Shown here piece by piece: positions 17,571-26,724 of a stretch of DNA of 64,000 bases. Position 1 is the stretch's first letter. Every line of letters starts with the position of its first letter. Under the pieces are notes generated by a model. The model was not told where the DNA came from, did no database searches, and saw nothing but the letters and a program-made list of their open reading frames with translations. The translations under genes and the position numbers were made by a program. The stretch spans positions 372,001-436,000 of the forward strand of contig NZ_JADWOX010000001.1 in the NCBI RefSeq assembly GCF_016135805.1, given 5' to 3'. Source of the DNA: Caulobacter hibisci (GTDB taxonomy: Bacteria; Pseudomonadota; Alphaproteobacteria; Caulobacterales; Caulobacteraceae).

Positions 17571-19517
17571 GTGGCCGACTTCGATTGGCGAGCTTGGACG
17601 GTGAAGGCGCGTCATGTCGCCCTGACCGTAGTCGCTTTCGTCGCCGCGAGAGTTCGGGGCGTCGTCGCCTTCGTCCGTCGCCATCCGCGCTGGATGGCCG
17701 CGCTGGGCTTCGTCTTAGTCGTGCTGCTGGCCGCCTTCGTCTGGGTCGGGGTCAGTCTGCCGCTGTCGCGCTCGCTGGAGCCGCTGCCGAGCCCGGCGGT
17801 GGTGCTGCTGGACGCGCAGGGCAAGCCCTTCGCCCGCCGAGGGGCCTACAAGGAGGCCCCGGTCGTCGTCGCCGACCTGCCGGCCTACGTGCCCGACGCC
17901 TTCATCGCCATCGAGGACCGGCGCTTTCGCCATCACTTCGGCCTCGACCTCTGGGGCATGGGCCGGGCGGCCGCCGTCAACATCAAGGCCGGCGAGGCGC
18001 GCGAGGGCGCCAGCACCATCACCCAGCAACTGGCCAAGAACGCCTTCCTCAGCAACGAGCGCACGCTTCGCCGCAAGGCGCAGGAGGCGGTGATCGCGAT
18101 CTGGCTGGAACTGCGCCTGTCCAAGGACGAGATCCTCGCCCGCTATCTGTCGAGCATCTATTTCGGCGACGGGGTCTATGGCCTGGGCGCGGCCTCGCGG
18201 CACTATTTCGGCCGCCCGCCCGAGACGCTCACCCTCGGCCAGGCGGCGATCCTGGCCGGCATGGTCAATGCGCCCAGCCGCCTGGATCCAGTCGACAACC
18301 CCAAGGCCGCCGCCGCCCGCGCCAACCTCGTCCTGGCCGACATGGTCGAGACCAAGGCCATCACGCCGCAGCAGGCCGCCGCCGCCCATGGCGCCCGCGC
18401 CCGGGCCGTGCGCGCCAGCCTGCCGGTCGGCGGCTATTTCGCCGACTGGGTCTCGCCCCAGATCGCCGACGCCTTCGAGACCGCCCGCTATGGCGAGGTC
18501 AAGGTTCCCACCACCCTCGACGGCCGCCTGCAGCGCCGGGCCGAGCAGGCGGTCAACCGGGCGCTGGCCAAGTCCGGCGGCCGGCTGAAGGCGGGGCAGG
18601 CGGCCCTGGTCGCCATGCGCCCCGACGGCAAGGTCGTCGCCATGGTCGGCGGCCGTTCCTACGCCGCCAGCCAGTTCAACCGCGCCGTCCAGGCCAAGCG
18701 CCAGCCGGGCAGCGCCTTCAAGCTGTTCGTCTACCTGGCCGCCCTGCGCGACGGGGCCCGCACCGACATGCGGGTGGTCGGCGATCCGATCACCATCGGC
18801 GGCTGGACCCCGAAGAACTACGAGGGCGGGGCGGGAACCGACCTGACCCTTCGCGACGCCTTTGCCCAGTCCAACAACGTCATCGCCGCGCGGATCTGGC
18901 AGACCGCCGGCGGCGAGGCCGTCGTCCAGGCCGCTCGCGACCTGGGGATCACCTCGCCGCTGAAGGCGACCGACGCCAGCCTGTCGCTGGGCACGGCCGA
19001 GACGACGCTGCTGGAACTGACCAGCGCCTACGCCGCCGTCGCCTCGGGACATACGCCCGTTGCGCCCTACGGCCGTCCGCGCCCGGCCGGCCAGGCGCCG
19101 CCGCCCAGCCAGGCGCTCGATCCCGCCCAGCGCGCGGCCCTCTACGAGCTGCTCGGGGCGGTGGTCGAGGAGGGCACCGGCCGCGCCGCCCGCACCGGCC
19201 AGCTGACCTACGGCAAGACCGGCACCACCCAGGACCATCGCGACGCCCTGTTCGTCGGCTTCACCGGCGACCTGGTGGTCGGGGTCTGGGTCGGCAATGA
19301 CGACCACTCGCCGATGAACGGCGTCACCGGCGGCGGCCTGCCGGCCCAGATCTGGCGCGACTTCGTCGGTTCGGGCCTCAAGGCCGGCCTGATCGCCCGC
19401 GACCGCGCCCCGGTTCCCCGAGCGGCCCCGCCGTCCGAGGACGACGAGGTCGGCCGCGATATCGACCGCGCCGTGGACGGCATCCCCCGCTGGCTGAAGC
19501 GGCTGTTCGGCGGCTGA
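17571..19517 (+). CDS. Bifunctional class A penicillin-binding protein
   Basis: 648 residues, GTG start. Builds peptidoglycan in the periplasm. Cytoplasmic tail with one membrane span (about 42-60), a GT51 glycosyltransferase domain with catalytic Glu115 in IEDRRFRHHFG, and a transpeptidase domain with SxxK at Ser381 (SAFK), the SNN motif in AQSNNVIAARIW, and KTG at Lys549. All active-site motifs are intact. It is shorter than E. coli PBP1a and lacks its OB-fold insert. Caulobacter encodes several paralogues of this class; which one this is cannot be told here. Confidence 0.93.
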   Translation: MADFDWRAWTVKARHVALTVVAFVAARVRGVVAFVRRHPRWMAALGFVLVVLLAAFVWVGVSLPLSRSLEPLPSPAVVLLDAQGKPFARRGAYKEAPVVVADLPAYVPDAFIAIEDRRFRHHFGLDLWGMGRAAAVNIKAGEAREGASTITQQLAKNAFLSNERTLRRKAQEAVIAIWLELRLSKDEILARYLSSIYFGDGVYGLGAASRHYFGRPPETLTLGQAAILAGMVNAPSRLDPVDNPKAAAARANLVLADMVETKAITPQQAAAAHGARARAVRASLPVGGYFADWVSPQIADAFETARYGEVKVPTTLDGRLQRRAEQAVNRALAKSGGRLKAGQAALVAMRPDGKVVAMVGGRSYAASQFNRAVQAKRQPGSAFKLFVYLAALRDGARTDMRVVGDPITIGGWTPKNYEGGAGTDLTLRDAFAQSNNVIAARIWQTAGGEAVVQAARDLGITSPLKATDASLSLGTAETTLLELTSAYAAVASGHTPVAPYGRPRPAGQAPPPSQALDPAQRAALYELLGAVVEEGTGRAARTGQLTYGKTGTTQDHRDALFVGFTGDLVVGVWVGNDDHSPMNGVTGGGLPAQIWRDFVGSGLKAGLIARDRAPVPRAAPPSEDDEVGRDIDRAVDGIPRWLKRLFGG

Positions 19518-19597
19518 TAGGTGCTCTGTGTCGCAGAGTCGTGATTGGACGGTTAGGCGCGGCCGTGACCTGCTGCGGCTGATCCACGGAGGACGCC

Positions 19598-19744
19598 ATG
19601 CCGCTCCCCAAACCACCCCCGAAAACCAAATGGGCCGCCGCGATGCAGGCCGGCCAGGCCCAACGCGACGCCAAGGCCGCCAAAGCCCGCGAAGCCGCCA
19701 AGGCCGCGACGGAAATCATCGTGCATCTGAACCCTCTCCCATAG
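19598..19744 (+). CDS. Predicted 48-residue Lys/Ala-rich protein
   Basis: Starts MPLPKPPPKTKWAAAMQAGQ after a strong ribosome site (CGGAGGACGCC). The body is a basic Ala/Lys/Arg helix. The last residues and stop codon are read inside a repeat arm (CCTCTCCCATAG), so the C-terminus may have been replaced by repeat insertion. Good codon use and ribosome site favour a real gene. Function unknown. Confidence 0.5.
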   Translation: MPLPKPPPKTKWAAAMQAGQAQRDAKAAKAREAAKAATEIIVHLNPLP

Positions 19745-19790
19745 GGAGAGGGAGGGGCCCAGGCGAGAGCCTGGGAGGGTGAGGGGGTAC
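19733..19790. repeat. Single arm of intergenic repeat family A
   Basis: CCCTCTCCCATAGGGAGAGGG hairpin followed by GGGGCCCAGG and GGGAGGGTGAGGGG. It matches the left arm at 4143 and 58412; no inverted partner arm was found nearby, so it is a solo or decayed copy. Confidence 0.65.
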
Positions 19791-19807
19791 GCCGCCTGCG
19801 GTCCCAC

Positions 19808-19917
19808 CCCCCTCCGTAAAATCCCCGCGAAAGCGGGGACCCAGGCTTTTTCTGCAACCCTCGGCGCCAGACGATAAAACACCTGGGGCCCCGCGTTCGC
19901 GGGGGTTTTACGGTTTG
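19808..19917. repeat. Paired intergenic repeat, family C variant
   Basis: Outer segments CCGTAAAATCCCCGCGAAAGCGGGGAC and CCCCGCGTTCGCGGGGGTTTTACGG face each other around about 55 bp. Each contains a short CCCGCGAAAGCGGG-type hairpin. Confidence 0.75.
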
Positions 19918-20462
19918 AGGACGGCCTTACGCACGCTGCTCACACGGCGAACTCGGAAAAGAGTCCAGCAAAATCAACGCTCTAAACTTTCTCGACCCCA
20001 ACTTATCCCCACCCACTCAAACCGCCCCCATACTCAAACCCATCCCAGCCATGGGGAGGGCTCTTGGTACCGGCCCAAGTTGCGGCTGTGATCGCATCGA
20101 GCGGGGCCGCTTGTTGCGTCATGGGAAGGGCGGGTTTGCAGGATCGCTCAGAAGGCGTGACTGGACCGCCAGCCGTTCCGTGACGCGACAAGCGGGTCGA
20201 CAGGCCGGGAACGTTCAAACCGGTTCAACAGGATCAGCCGAGGCCGCGCCGGATTACCGCGGGGCTGTCGATCCTGCCCGTCCGAGGGCTAGCCGGGCCA
20301 ATGGCTGAAATAGCGCCTACGCCCCCGGTCCTTCGAGCCAACGATGTGGCGGAGCGGTCAGACGAAGCCGAAACGCAAACAAACCCTACGGTCTCCGGGC
20401 TCCGCCCGACCGCTCCGCGCCTTCCCGACCTAACGCGCATTCGCGCGGGAGAACGCTCACCC
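19918..20462. other. Intergenic stretch without a supported gene
   Basis: About 545 bp between two repeats. Frames here are short, lack ribosome sites or run into a repeat. A GCGGAGCGGTC/GACCGCTCCGC inverted pair near 20355-20438 is the only structure seen. No function assigned. Confidence 0.6.
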
Positions 20463-20631
20463 ATGTCCCTCTCCCCTTGCGGGAGAGGGTGGCCTGCGAA
20501 GCAGGTCGGGTGAGGGGTCTCTCAAACCTCGAAGCTGCGAGCAGCGGTCGGGCCGGGTGGAGTGTCTCCTGTCTGAGAAACCCCTCATCCGACGGCCCTC
20601 GCCGCCACCTTCTCCCGCAAGGGGAGAAGGA
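20463..20631. repeat. Paired intergenic palindromic repeat, family B, copy 2
   Basis: The left arm CCTCTCCCCTTGCGGGAGAGGGTGG runs to GGTGAGGGGTCTCTCAAAC; the right arm CCCCTCATCCGACGG runs to TTCTCCCGCAAGGGGAGAAGG. Same architecture as 13873-14039. It ends 5 bp before the racemase stop codon. Confidence 0.85.
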
Positions 20632-20635
20632 AAGA

Positions 20636-21298
20636 TCAGGTGCAAACCGCCACGCACCGCGCCGCCAGCGCCTGCGTCGCATCCACGAAAGGCACGACAA
20701 GATCACCCTGGCCCAGCACCAGCGGAACCTCGGTGCAGCCCGCCACCACGGCCTCGGCGCCCAGCCCCACCAGCCGGTGGGCCAGGGCGGCCATGGTCTC
20801 GCGGGCTCCGTCCGACAGGTCGCCGCGCTTGATGCGATAGAGCAGGGCCATGAACTCGACCTGCTCGTGGTCGCCCAGGGTCACGGCCTCCAGCCCCAGG
20901 TGCGAGAGCCGGTCGCGATAGATCGACAGCGCCGAGCCGGTGCCCAGCACGCCGATCCGCGTCGCGCCGTGCACCCGGGCGGCCTCGACCGCCGTCTCCG
21001 GCAGGTCGATCAGCGGCAGGCCGCTGGAGCGCACCTCATCGGCGAAGGCGTGGGCGGTGTTGCAGGCGATGGCCAGCACCTGCGCGCCCGCGTCCCGCAG
21101 CCCCGCCGCCATGGCCGCCAGCACCGGCCCGGCCGCGTCGCCCTCGTGGTTGCGGTCGGGAACCTTGGGATTGATGTCGACCAGCACCCGGATGTGGTCC
21201 TGCTCGCGGACCACGGGCGTGGCCGCCTGCAGCTTGGCCAGGAAGTCGAGGGTGGCGGCCGGTCCCATGCCGCCCAGCACGCCGAGGATCTTGCTCAT
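20636..21298 (-). CDS. Aspartate/glutamate racemase family protein
   Basis: 220 residues. PLP-independent racemase with two catalytic cysteines, seen in IACNTAH and VAGCTEVP, and the N-terminal GVLGGMGPAATLDF motif typical of the AspR/YgeA group. It follows a PLP enzyme acting on D-cysteine or cysteate with a 27-bp gap, so the two form an operon probably handling D- or sulfonated amino acids. Actual substrate unproven. Confidence 0.9.
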   Translation of the reverse strand: MSKILGVLGGMGPAATLDFLAKLQAATPVVREQDHIRVLVDINPKVPDRNHEGDAAGPVLAAMAAGLRDAGAQVLAIACNTAHAFADEVRSSGLPLIDLPETAVEAARVHGATRIGVLGTGSALSIYRDRLSHLGLEAVTLGDHEQVEFMALLYRIKRGDLSDGARETMAALAHRLVGLGAEAVVAGCTEVPLVLGQGDLVVPFVDATQALAARCVAVCT

Positions 21299-21325
21299 CG
21301 TCTTGTTCCTTCAGCCAAGGGTCCC

Positions 21326-22327
21326 TCAGCCCAGCGCCGGTTCCAGCACCGACTGGTAGCCGAACAGGCCCTGGGCCCCGCCCGTATGCAGGAACACCAC
21401 CCGCTCGTTCTTGAACCTTCCCTTGCGGGCCTGGTCGATCAGCCCCTTCATGGCCTTGCCCGAATAGACCGGATCCAGCAGCAGCCCCTCGGTGCGCGCC
21501 GCCAGCGCCAGGGCGTCGATCACCCCCTGGTCCACCAGGCCATAGCCCTCGCCGACATAGTCGCAGTCGGCCACCACAGCCTCGCGCTTCACCCGTCCCG
21601 CCGCGCCGATGGTCTCGGCGGTAGCAACGGCCAGATTGAAGACGTTTTCCTCCTGTTTGACTTTCGGCGCGCGCACGCCGAAGCCCAGAATCGGTATGTC
21701 GACCGACAGGGCGGCGAAGCCCGCGACCAGGCCCGCATGAGTGCCGGCGCTGCCGGTGGCGGTGACCAGGCGGTCGATCTTCAGGTCCAGGGCATCGGCC
21801 TGCACCACCAACTCGCGGGCGCAGTCGACATAGCCCAGGGCCCCGACCGTGTTGGAGCCGCCGCCGGGGATCACATAGGGCCTGCCGCCGCGCCGACGGA
21901 CGATCTCGGCGGTCGCCTCCAGCTCTTCGTTCATGTCGGTCCCGCCGGGCACGAAGCGGATCGAGGCGCCCATCAGCTTGTCGAGCAGCACATTGCCGTT
22001 GCCGACATAGTCGCTGGCCTTCGAGCCCGTGCGCTCCTCGAGAATGACTTCGGTCGGCAGGCCAAAGCGCACCCCCGCCGCGATGGTCTGGCGCACGTGG
22101 TTGGACTGAACAGCGCCCTGCGTCACAAGGGTGTCGGCCCCCAGAGCCAGGGCCTCGCCGAGCAGGAATTCCAGCTTGCGGGTCTTGTTGCCGCCGCCGG
22201 CCAGGCCCGTGCAGTCGTCGCGCTTGACCCACAGGTCGATGCCCAGTTCCGCGCCCAGCCGGGGCAGCGGCTCCAGCGGCGTCGGCAGGTGGGCGAAGCG
22301 GGCGCGGGGAAAGCGGGCCAGATGCAT
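21326..22327 (-). CDS. D-cysteine desulfhydrase / L-cysteate sulfo-lyase family PLP enzyme
   Basis: 333 residues, fold-type II PLP enzyme of the ACC deaminase/DcyD group. The PLP lysine sits in GGGNKTRKLEFLLGEA and the substrate loop in TQGAVQSNHVRQT. The opening MHLARFPRARFAHLPTPLEP is strongly reminiscent of CuyA, which releases sulfite from L-cysteate, but DcyD-type activity on D-cysteine is also possible. The start is the ATG giving this conserved opening; a much longer frame upstream is not coding. First gene of a pair with the racemase. Confidence 0.87.
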   Translation of the reverse strand: MHLARFPRARFAHLPTPLEPLPRLGAELGIDLWVKRDDCTGLAGGGNKTRKLEFLLGEALALGADTLVTQGAVQSNHVRQTIAAGVRFGLPTEVILEERTGSKASDYVGNGNVLLDKLMGASIRFVPGGTDMNEELEATAEIVRRRGGRPYVIPGGGSNTVGALGYVDCARELVVQADALDLKIDRLVTATGSAGTHAGLVAGFAALSVDIPILGFGVRAPKVKQEENVFNLAVATAETIGAAGRVKREAVVADCDYVGEGYGLVDQGVIDALALAARTEGLLLDPVYSGKAMKGLIDQARKGRFKNERVVFLHTGGAQGLFGYQSVLEPALG

Positions 22328-22552
22328 GCGGGAACTCCGTTCGACCGCTCCGAGATAGGCCGCCGCCCGTCGGCTGGCAAAGCGTTTTCGGGCGTTTTGC
22401 CGCGCCGCCCGCTCCCGTCCGGTGCTATGCTGGCCCGGCCGGACGGCCTCGACGTCGACCGGTTCGAAAAGCCCGTCCCCGCACGTCCGCGGCTTGGGTT
22501 CTCCCATCCCGCGGGCCTGCCGGAAGGCCGGGTGAACGTTGGGAGAAAACGC

Positions 22553-23140
22553 ATGAACACCCAGACTGCGAAGTCTCGGCCGCCCGCTCGCGGCTGGATC
22601 CTGGGCGTCGCCGCCCTGGCCCTGCTGACGCCGCCTGGCGGCGCCGGCGCCTCGACGCTGATCTTCGGCGGCGGCATGGCCCAGGACTGTTCGGAAGCCG
22701 TGGTCCGCGGCCGTTCGGACGACACGACGATGCGCCTGTGCACCTCGGCCCTGGAGGTCGAGGCCCTGAAGTCCGGCGACCGGGCCCGCACCCTGGTCAA
22801 TCGCGGCGTGATCCAGCTGCGCCGCAAGGCCTATGTCGAGGCCCGTGACGACTTCGACGCCGCCGGCCGCATCGATCCCAAGCTGGGCGAGGCCTATGTC
22901 AATCGCGGCGCGGCCTTCGTGGCCGAGGAGCGGTTCGTCGAGGGGCTGGCCGAGATCGATCGAGGCCTGGCCCTGGGCGTCGTCTCGCCGGAACGGGCCT
23001 TCTACAACCGCGGCCTGGCGCACGAGAACCTGGGCGACCTGCCGGCCGCCTATCGCGACTACCGCCGGGCCTCCGAACTCGATCCCGACTGGGCGGCGCC
23101 GAAGGAGGAGCTGGCGCGTTTCTCGATCGAGAGCCCCTGA
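22553..23140 (+). CDS. Exported TPR-repeat protein
   Basis: 195 residues. Signal peptide (about residues 14-34), then two Cys near the mature N-terminus and three to four tetratricopeptide units (for example ARTLVNRGVIQLRRKAYVEA and AYVNRGAAFVAEERFVEGL). Predicted periplasmic scaffold or interaction protein. ATG after GGGAGAAAACGC. It leads a run of three same-strand genes with gaps of 29 and 15 bp, so the three are probably cotranscribed. Confidence 0.85.
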   Translation: MNTQTAKSRPPARGWILGVAALALLTPPGGAGASTLIFGGGMAQDCSEAVVRGRSDDTTMRLCTSALEVEALKSGDRARTLVNRGVIQLRRKAYVEARDDFDAAGRIDPKLGEAYVNRGAAFVAEERFVEGLAEIDRGLALGVVSPERAFYNRGLAHENLGDLPAAYRDYRRASELDPDWAAPKEELARFSIESP

Positions 23141-23169
23141 CGGCAGGGGGAACGACGCGGAGGCGTGGA

Positions 23170-23553
23170 ATGACCGGACGATCGATGGGGGCGGCCGCCT
23201 TGGCCGTGGCTTTGGCGGGCGCCCCCTGGAGCGGCGCGGCCCTGGCCCAGGTCGATCCGGGGGCTCTGCGCGACCGCAACGCCGCGCGGATGGAGATCGA
23301 CAGCCTGCGCCAGGACCAGCTGGCCTCGGCCCGGCGGGTCCAGGCGGCTCGCGATCGGGCCGCCGCCGGCGCCGCCGTGCACGGTCTGGCGACGGCGCCC
23401 GCCTCGCCGCGTCCGCTCAGGGCCCTGCCCGAGCGCGGCGATCCGGCCGCGGCCCAGTCGCTGCGCCTCGACGAGCTTGACCGCTTGACCGACGCCCGCC
23501 TGGCGCGGAGCAATGCCGCCATCCGGGCCATCAAGCCCGCCTCCGAACGCTAA
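23170..23553 (+). CDS. Small exported helical protein
   Basis: 127 residues. Signal peptide ending near ALAQ, then an Arg/Ala/Gln-rich helical region with LRQDQLASARRVQAARDRAA. No catalytic motif or family recognised. It is the middle gene between the TPR protein and the zinc peptidase; likely same operon. Confidence 0.75.
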   Translation: MTGRSMGAAALAVALAGAPWSGAALAQVDPGALRDRNAARMEIDSLRQDQLASARRVQAARDRAAAGAAVHGLATAPASPRPLRALPERGDPAAAQSLRLDELDRLTDARLARSNAAIRAIKPASER

Positions 23554-23568
23554 GGGAGCGCTGAACGC

Positions 23569-24414
23569 ATGGAATGGGAAGGCGGCCGGCGCTCCGGCAA
23601 TATCGAGGACCGGCGCGGTCTGGGTCCGGTCGGCGTGGCCGGCGGCGGCATCGGGGCGGTGGCCCTGGCCGTGGTCGGCTATCTGGTGTTCGGCATCAGT
23701 CCCGAGACCACGCTCAGCGTCGTCAACGGCGCCCAGCAACCGGCGGCCCAGCAGCAAGGCGAGCGGGGTTCCACCCAGGACGAAGGCGGCCGCTTCGTCG
23801 ACGTCATCGAGACCTCGAACGCCGACGTCTGGGGGCCGATCTTCGCCCGCTCGGGCGGCAAGTACGTGCCGCCGTCGGCCGTGGTGCTCTACGACGCCTC
23901 GACCGGCACCGGCTGCGGAACCGGCCAGTCGGCCATGGGGCCGTTCTATTGCCCGGCCGACCGCAAGGTCTATCTCGACCTGTCGTTCTGGAACGAGTTG
24001 GAAAGCCGCTTCGGCGCCAAGGGCGAGTTCGCTCGCGCCTATGTCATCAGCCACGAGATCGGCCACCACATCCAGAACCAGCTGGGCGCCAACCGCCAGG
24101 CCGATCGACTGGGCCGCCAGGGCGCCGAAAGCGGCTCGGTGCGGCTGGAGCTGCAGGCCGACTGCTACGCCGGCGTCTGGGCGCGACATGCGCCCGAGGT
24201 CTCCAACATCCAGATCACCCGCGCCGACATCGAGGACGGCCTGGGCGCCGCCGCCGCCGTCGGCGACGACACGATCCAGGAAAAGGCCCAGGGGCGCGTG
24301 GTGCCCGACAGCTTCACCCACGGCTCCAGCGCCCAGCGCATGCGCTGGTTCGGCAAGGGCTATGACGCGGGCAAGCCGGCGGCCTGCGACACCTTCTCTG
24401 CGGCGACGCTCTAG
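23569..24414 (+). CDS. ypfJ: Neutral zinc metallopeptidase family (YpfJ/KPN_00500 type)
   Basis: 281 residues. A short cytoplasmic N-terminus and one membrane span (about 22-43) anchor a periplasmic domain. The zinc motif HEIGHHIQNQLG is at 162-173 (His162, Glu163, His166), and the downstream acidic ligand region SVRLELQADCYAGVWA is typical. The N-terminal WEGGRRSGNIEDRRG is the family signature. Substrate unknown. Only 3 bp separate its stop from the convergent 708-residue gene. Confidence 0.92.
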   Translation: MEWEGGRRSGNIEDRRGLGPVGVAGGGIGAVALAVVGYLVFGISPETTLSVVNGAQQPAAQQQGERGSTQDEGGRFVDVIETSNADVWGPIFARSGGKYVPPSAVVLYDASTGTGCGTGQSAMGPFYCPADRKVYLDLSFWNELESRFGAKGEFARAYVISHEIGHHIQNQLGANRQADRLGRQGAESGSVRLELQADCYAGVWARHAPEVSNIQITRADIEDGLGAAAAVGDDTIQEKAQGRVVPDSFTHGSSAQRMRWFGKGYDAGKPAACDTFSAATL

Positions 24415-24417
24415 CGG

Positions 24418-26544
24418 TTATTCGGCAGGCAGGGCCGCGGGCGCCGCAGCCGGCGCCTGCGGCTGCTCCTTGGGTTCGGGCTTGCGCTTGAGGTTCTCGC
24501 CGAGGATTTCGCGGGCCCGCTTCCAGATGTCTTCGGCGAACACCGCGCCGATGAAGCCCATGGCCAGCATGCCGATCGGATTGGTCTGGCCGCCCTCGTT
24601 GAACAGCCGCGCGCCGCATTCGCTGAGGAGGAAGATCGTGAAGGCCGCCCCCATGCCGTGGACCAGCACCCGGGCCGGGGCGCCGCTGACCGCCACCCGC
24701 TCGCCCACCCGCACCAGCCCGTCGTCGCCCACGACGTAGTTGGCGCGGAAATAGACGATGTTGTTGCTGCCGGCATGGTCCGAGCGCGAGGCGGCGTTGA
24801 TCCGCAGGGCCAGGGCCTTGAGCGCCAGGATCTCCTGCCGGCGCAACTGCCGTTCGCGCTGGGCCCGCGACGAGACGTCGTCCTCGGCCGGCGGCGGGGC
24901 ATGGCTGAGGGCTTCGCTGCGGGCGAACAGGGCGTCGACCTGGACGCGGGCTTCCGCATCGACCGGCTGGTCGGGCTCGGCGTTCAGCTCGGGACGGTCG
25001 GGCCGGCCCAGCATCCGGATCGCCGCGCCGAACAGGCCAAAGCCGATCAGGCCCAGGATCAGCAGGGTCGAGGCCGGCACGCCGATCAGCCAGCGATACA
25101 GCACCCGCTCGATCAGGTTGCCCAGCCGCAGGTTGCGATCGGCCTCGATCGTCGATCCGGCCGCCGTCGCCACCTCGACCGGCGCCTTGCAGGTCTTCTT
25201 GATCTCCTCGGTATAGGGCGCGGCGGCGGCGAGGTTGCGCAGGTTCATCCTGCGATCGACGATCGACACGGTCTGCACGCCCGACAGCGCCCCCAGGCAT
25301 TGGCGCAGCTGCAACCGGCGCGTCGTGACCTGCTCGCGATAGCGCTCGACCAGGATGTCGACATAACCGGGCAGCTGGCTGGGCGGGAACCGGCCGACGG
25401 CCTCGTTGTAGTCGCGGACGATCTCCAGCTTGCGCGACACCCGGTACTGCTCGAACCGCTGGCTGAGCTTCTGGTAGTCGTTGACGCCCTGGACGATGAT
25501 CCGCAGCTGCTCGGCCTGGTCCACCGCCGGGGTCACGGCCAGCGCCGCCGGCGTGGCGGCGGGCTTGGCCTCTCCGCCGACCTCCGGGCCGGGCGCCGCG
25601 ATCGGCGCCGGCGTAGGCGGCACGGCGTTGGCCGCATTGACCGCCTGGCCCAGCAGCAGGCCGGTATTGACGGGCAGGGGCTCCATGCTCTGGCTCGACA
25701 TCGCCTTGGCCTCGACGTCGTCGAGCCTTCGGTTCAGTTCGGCCTGGTCGACGGCCGTGGTCTCTTGGGTCAACAGTAGCAGCGAGCCGATGGCCAGGTA
25801 CGAGGCCGGGATCAGGATGGCGGTGTAGACGACCGCGGCGATCCACTTGGGATAGGCGATGATCGGCTCGCGCGAGCCGTCGGCCGGATACCATTCGGTG
25901 CGAGCCTCGGCGATGGCGCGGGCCAGCACCAGGCAGATGCCGAACACGATCAGGAACCAGATCCAGGCGCCGCCGGTCATGGTTCCGGCGGGGGCGGACG
26001 ACAGGCCGGCCGGGATCAGGTCGGCCGGGGTGCAGCCCCGGTCGCCGCGACTGATGAAGCCGTGCAGCACGCCGGTTATCCGGCCCTTCAGCACGGTCTG
26101 GCGGCGCTGTTCCGGCTTCAGCACGCCGCCCGAGCAGGGATCCACGCCGCTGACCGCCTGGGACACCAGGGCCGGCGTCCAGGCCAGGGCCGCCTCGACC
26201 ACCCGGCCGGTCTTCTGGGCCAGCGAGCCGATGGCCGGCGGCGAGGCGACCGAGGCGATCGCCAGCGACATGGCCACGGCCACGACCGAGGCGCTGGTCA
26301 GGGCCTGCTTCTGCGGCGTCACGGCCACGACCAGGCCCCACAGCACGGTGGCCCAGATCAGGGCGGCCAGCGACAGCAGCGCCAGCCAGCCGCCGAAGAA
26401 GGCCAGGTCCAGCGGCAGGTCGGGCAGATAGAACAGCAGCAGGCCGATCAGGCTCGCCGGGATCGTCCCGGCCGCCAGCAGGGGCAGGCCCACGGGCACC
26501 TTGGACCGCTCGAAGAAGGCCAGAAGTTCGGAACGTTCGCCCAT
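24418..26544 (-). CDS. Large multi-span membrane protein of unknown function
   Basis: 708 residues. About seven hydrophobic spans: near 17-38, 47-70, 82-98, 193-212, 234-256, 484-507 and 625-645. A long soluble region (about 260-480) with a Pro/Ala linker and coiled-coil-like helices lies between spans five and six; another soluble block with KALALRINAASRSDHAGSN lies before the last span. Paired cysteines (CLGAL, KKTCKAP) could be periplasmic. No known domain recognised. Monocistronic between convergent ypfJ and the divergent rhomboid gene. Confidence 0.85.
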   Translation of the reverse strand: MGERSELLAFFERSKVPVGLPLLAAGTIPASLIGLLLFYLPDLPLDLAFFGGWLALLSLAALIWATVLWGLVVAVTPQKQALTSASVVAVAMSLAIASVASPPAIGSLAQKTGRVVEAALAWTPALVSQAVSGVDPCSGGVLKPEQRRQTVLKGRITGVLHGFISRGDRGCTPADLIPAGLSSAPAGTMTGGAWIWFLIVFGICLVLARAIAEARTEWYPADGSREPIIAYPKWIAAVVYTAILIPASYLAIGSLLLLTQETTAVDQAELNRRLDDVEAKAMSSQSMEPLPVNTGLLLGQAVNAANAVPPTPAPIAAPGPEVGGEAKPAATPAALAVTPAVDQAEQLRIIVQGVNDYQKLSQRFEQYRVSRKLEIVRDYNEAVGRFPPSQLPGYVDILVERYREQVTTRRLQLRQCLGALSGVQTVSIVDRRMNLRNLAAAAPYTEEIKKTCKAPVEVATAAGSTIEADRNLRLGNLIERVLYRWLIGVPASTLLILGLIGFGLFGAAIRMLGRPDRPELNAEPDQPVDAEARVQVDALFARSEALSHAPPPAEDDVSSRAQRERQLRRQEILALKALALRINAASRSDHAGSNNIVYFRANYVVGDDGLVRVGERVAVSGAPARVLVHGMGAAFTIFLLSECGARLFNEGGQTNPIGMLAMGFIGAVFAEDIWKRAREILGENLKRKPEPKEQPQAPAAAPAALPAE

Positions 26545-26724
26545 GCGGCTCCCCTCGCCACGGCGCTTGTCGCTGAAGATGTATCCGCCTAATCGTGCAA
26601 CCTGTAAATGTGAATGCTCGGCTGCAGGCCTGAAGGAGCCGGCGGTTGCGATCCGCTAACCATGCCGATTCATGCGACGTAAGGACGCGGCATGTATTCC
26701 GGAGGTTGAGCGAGGCCGGAGCCC

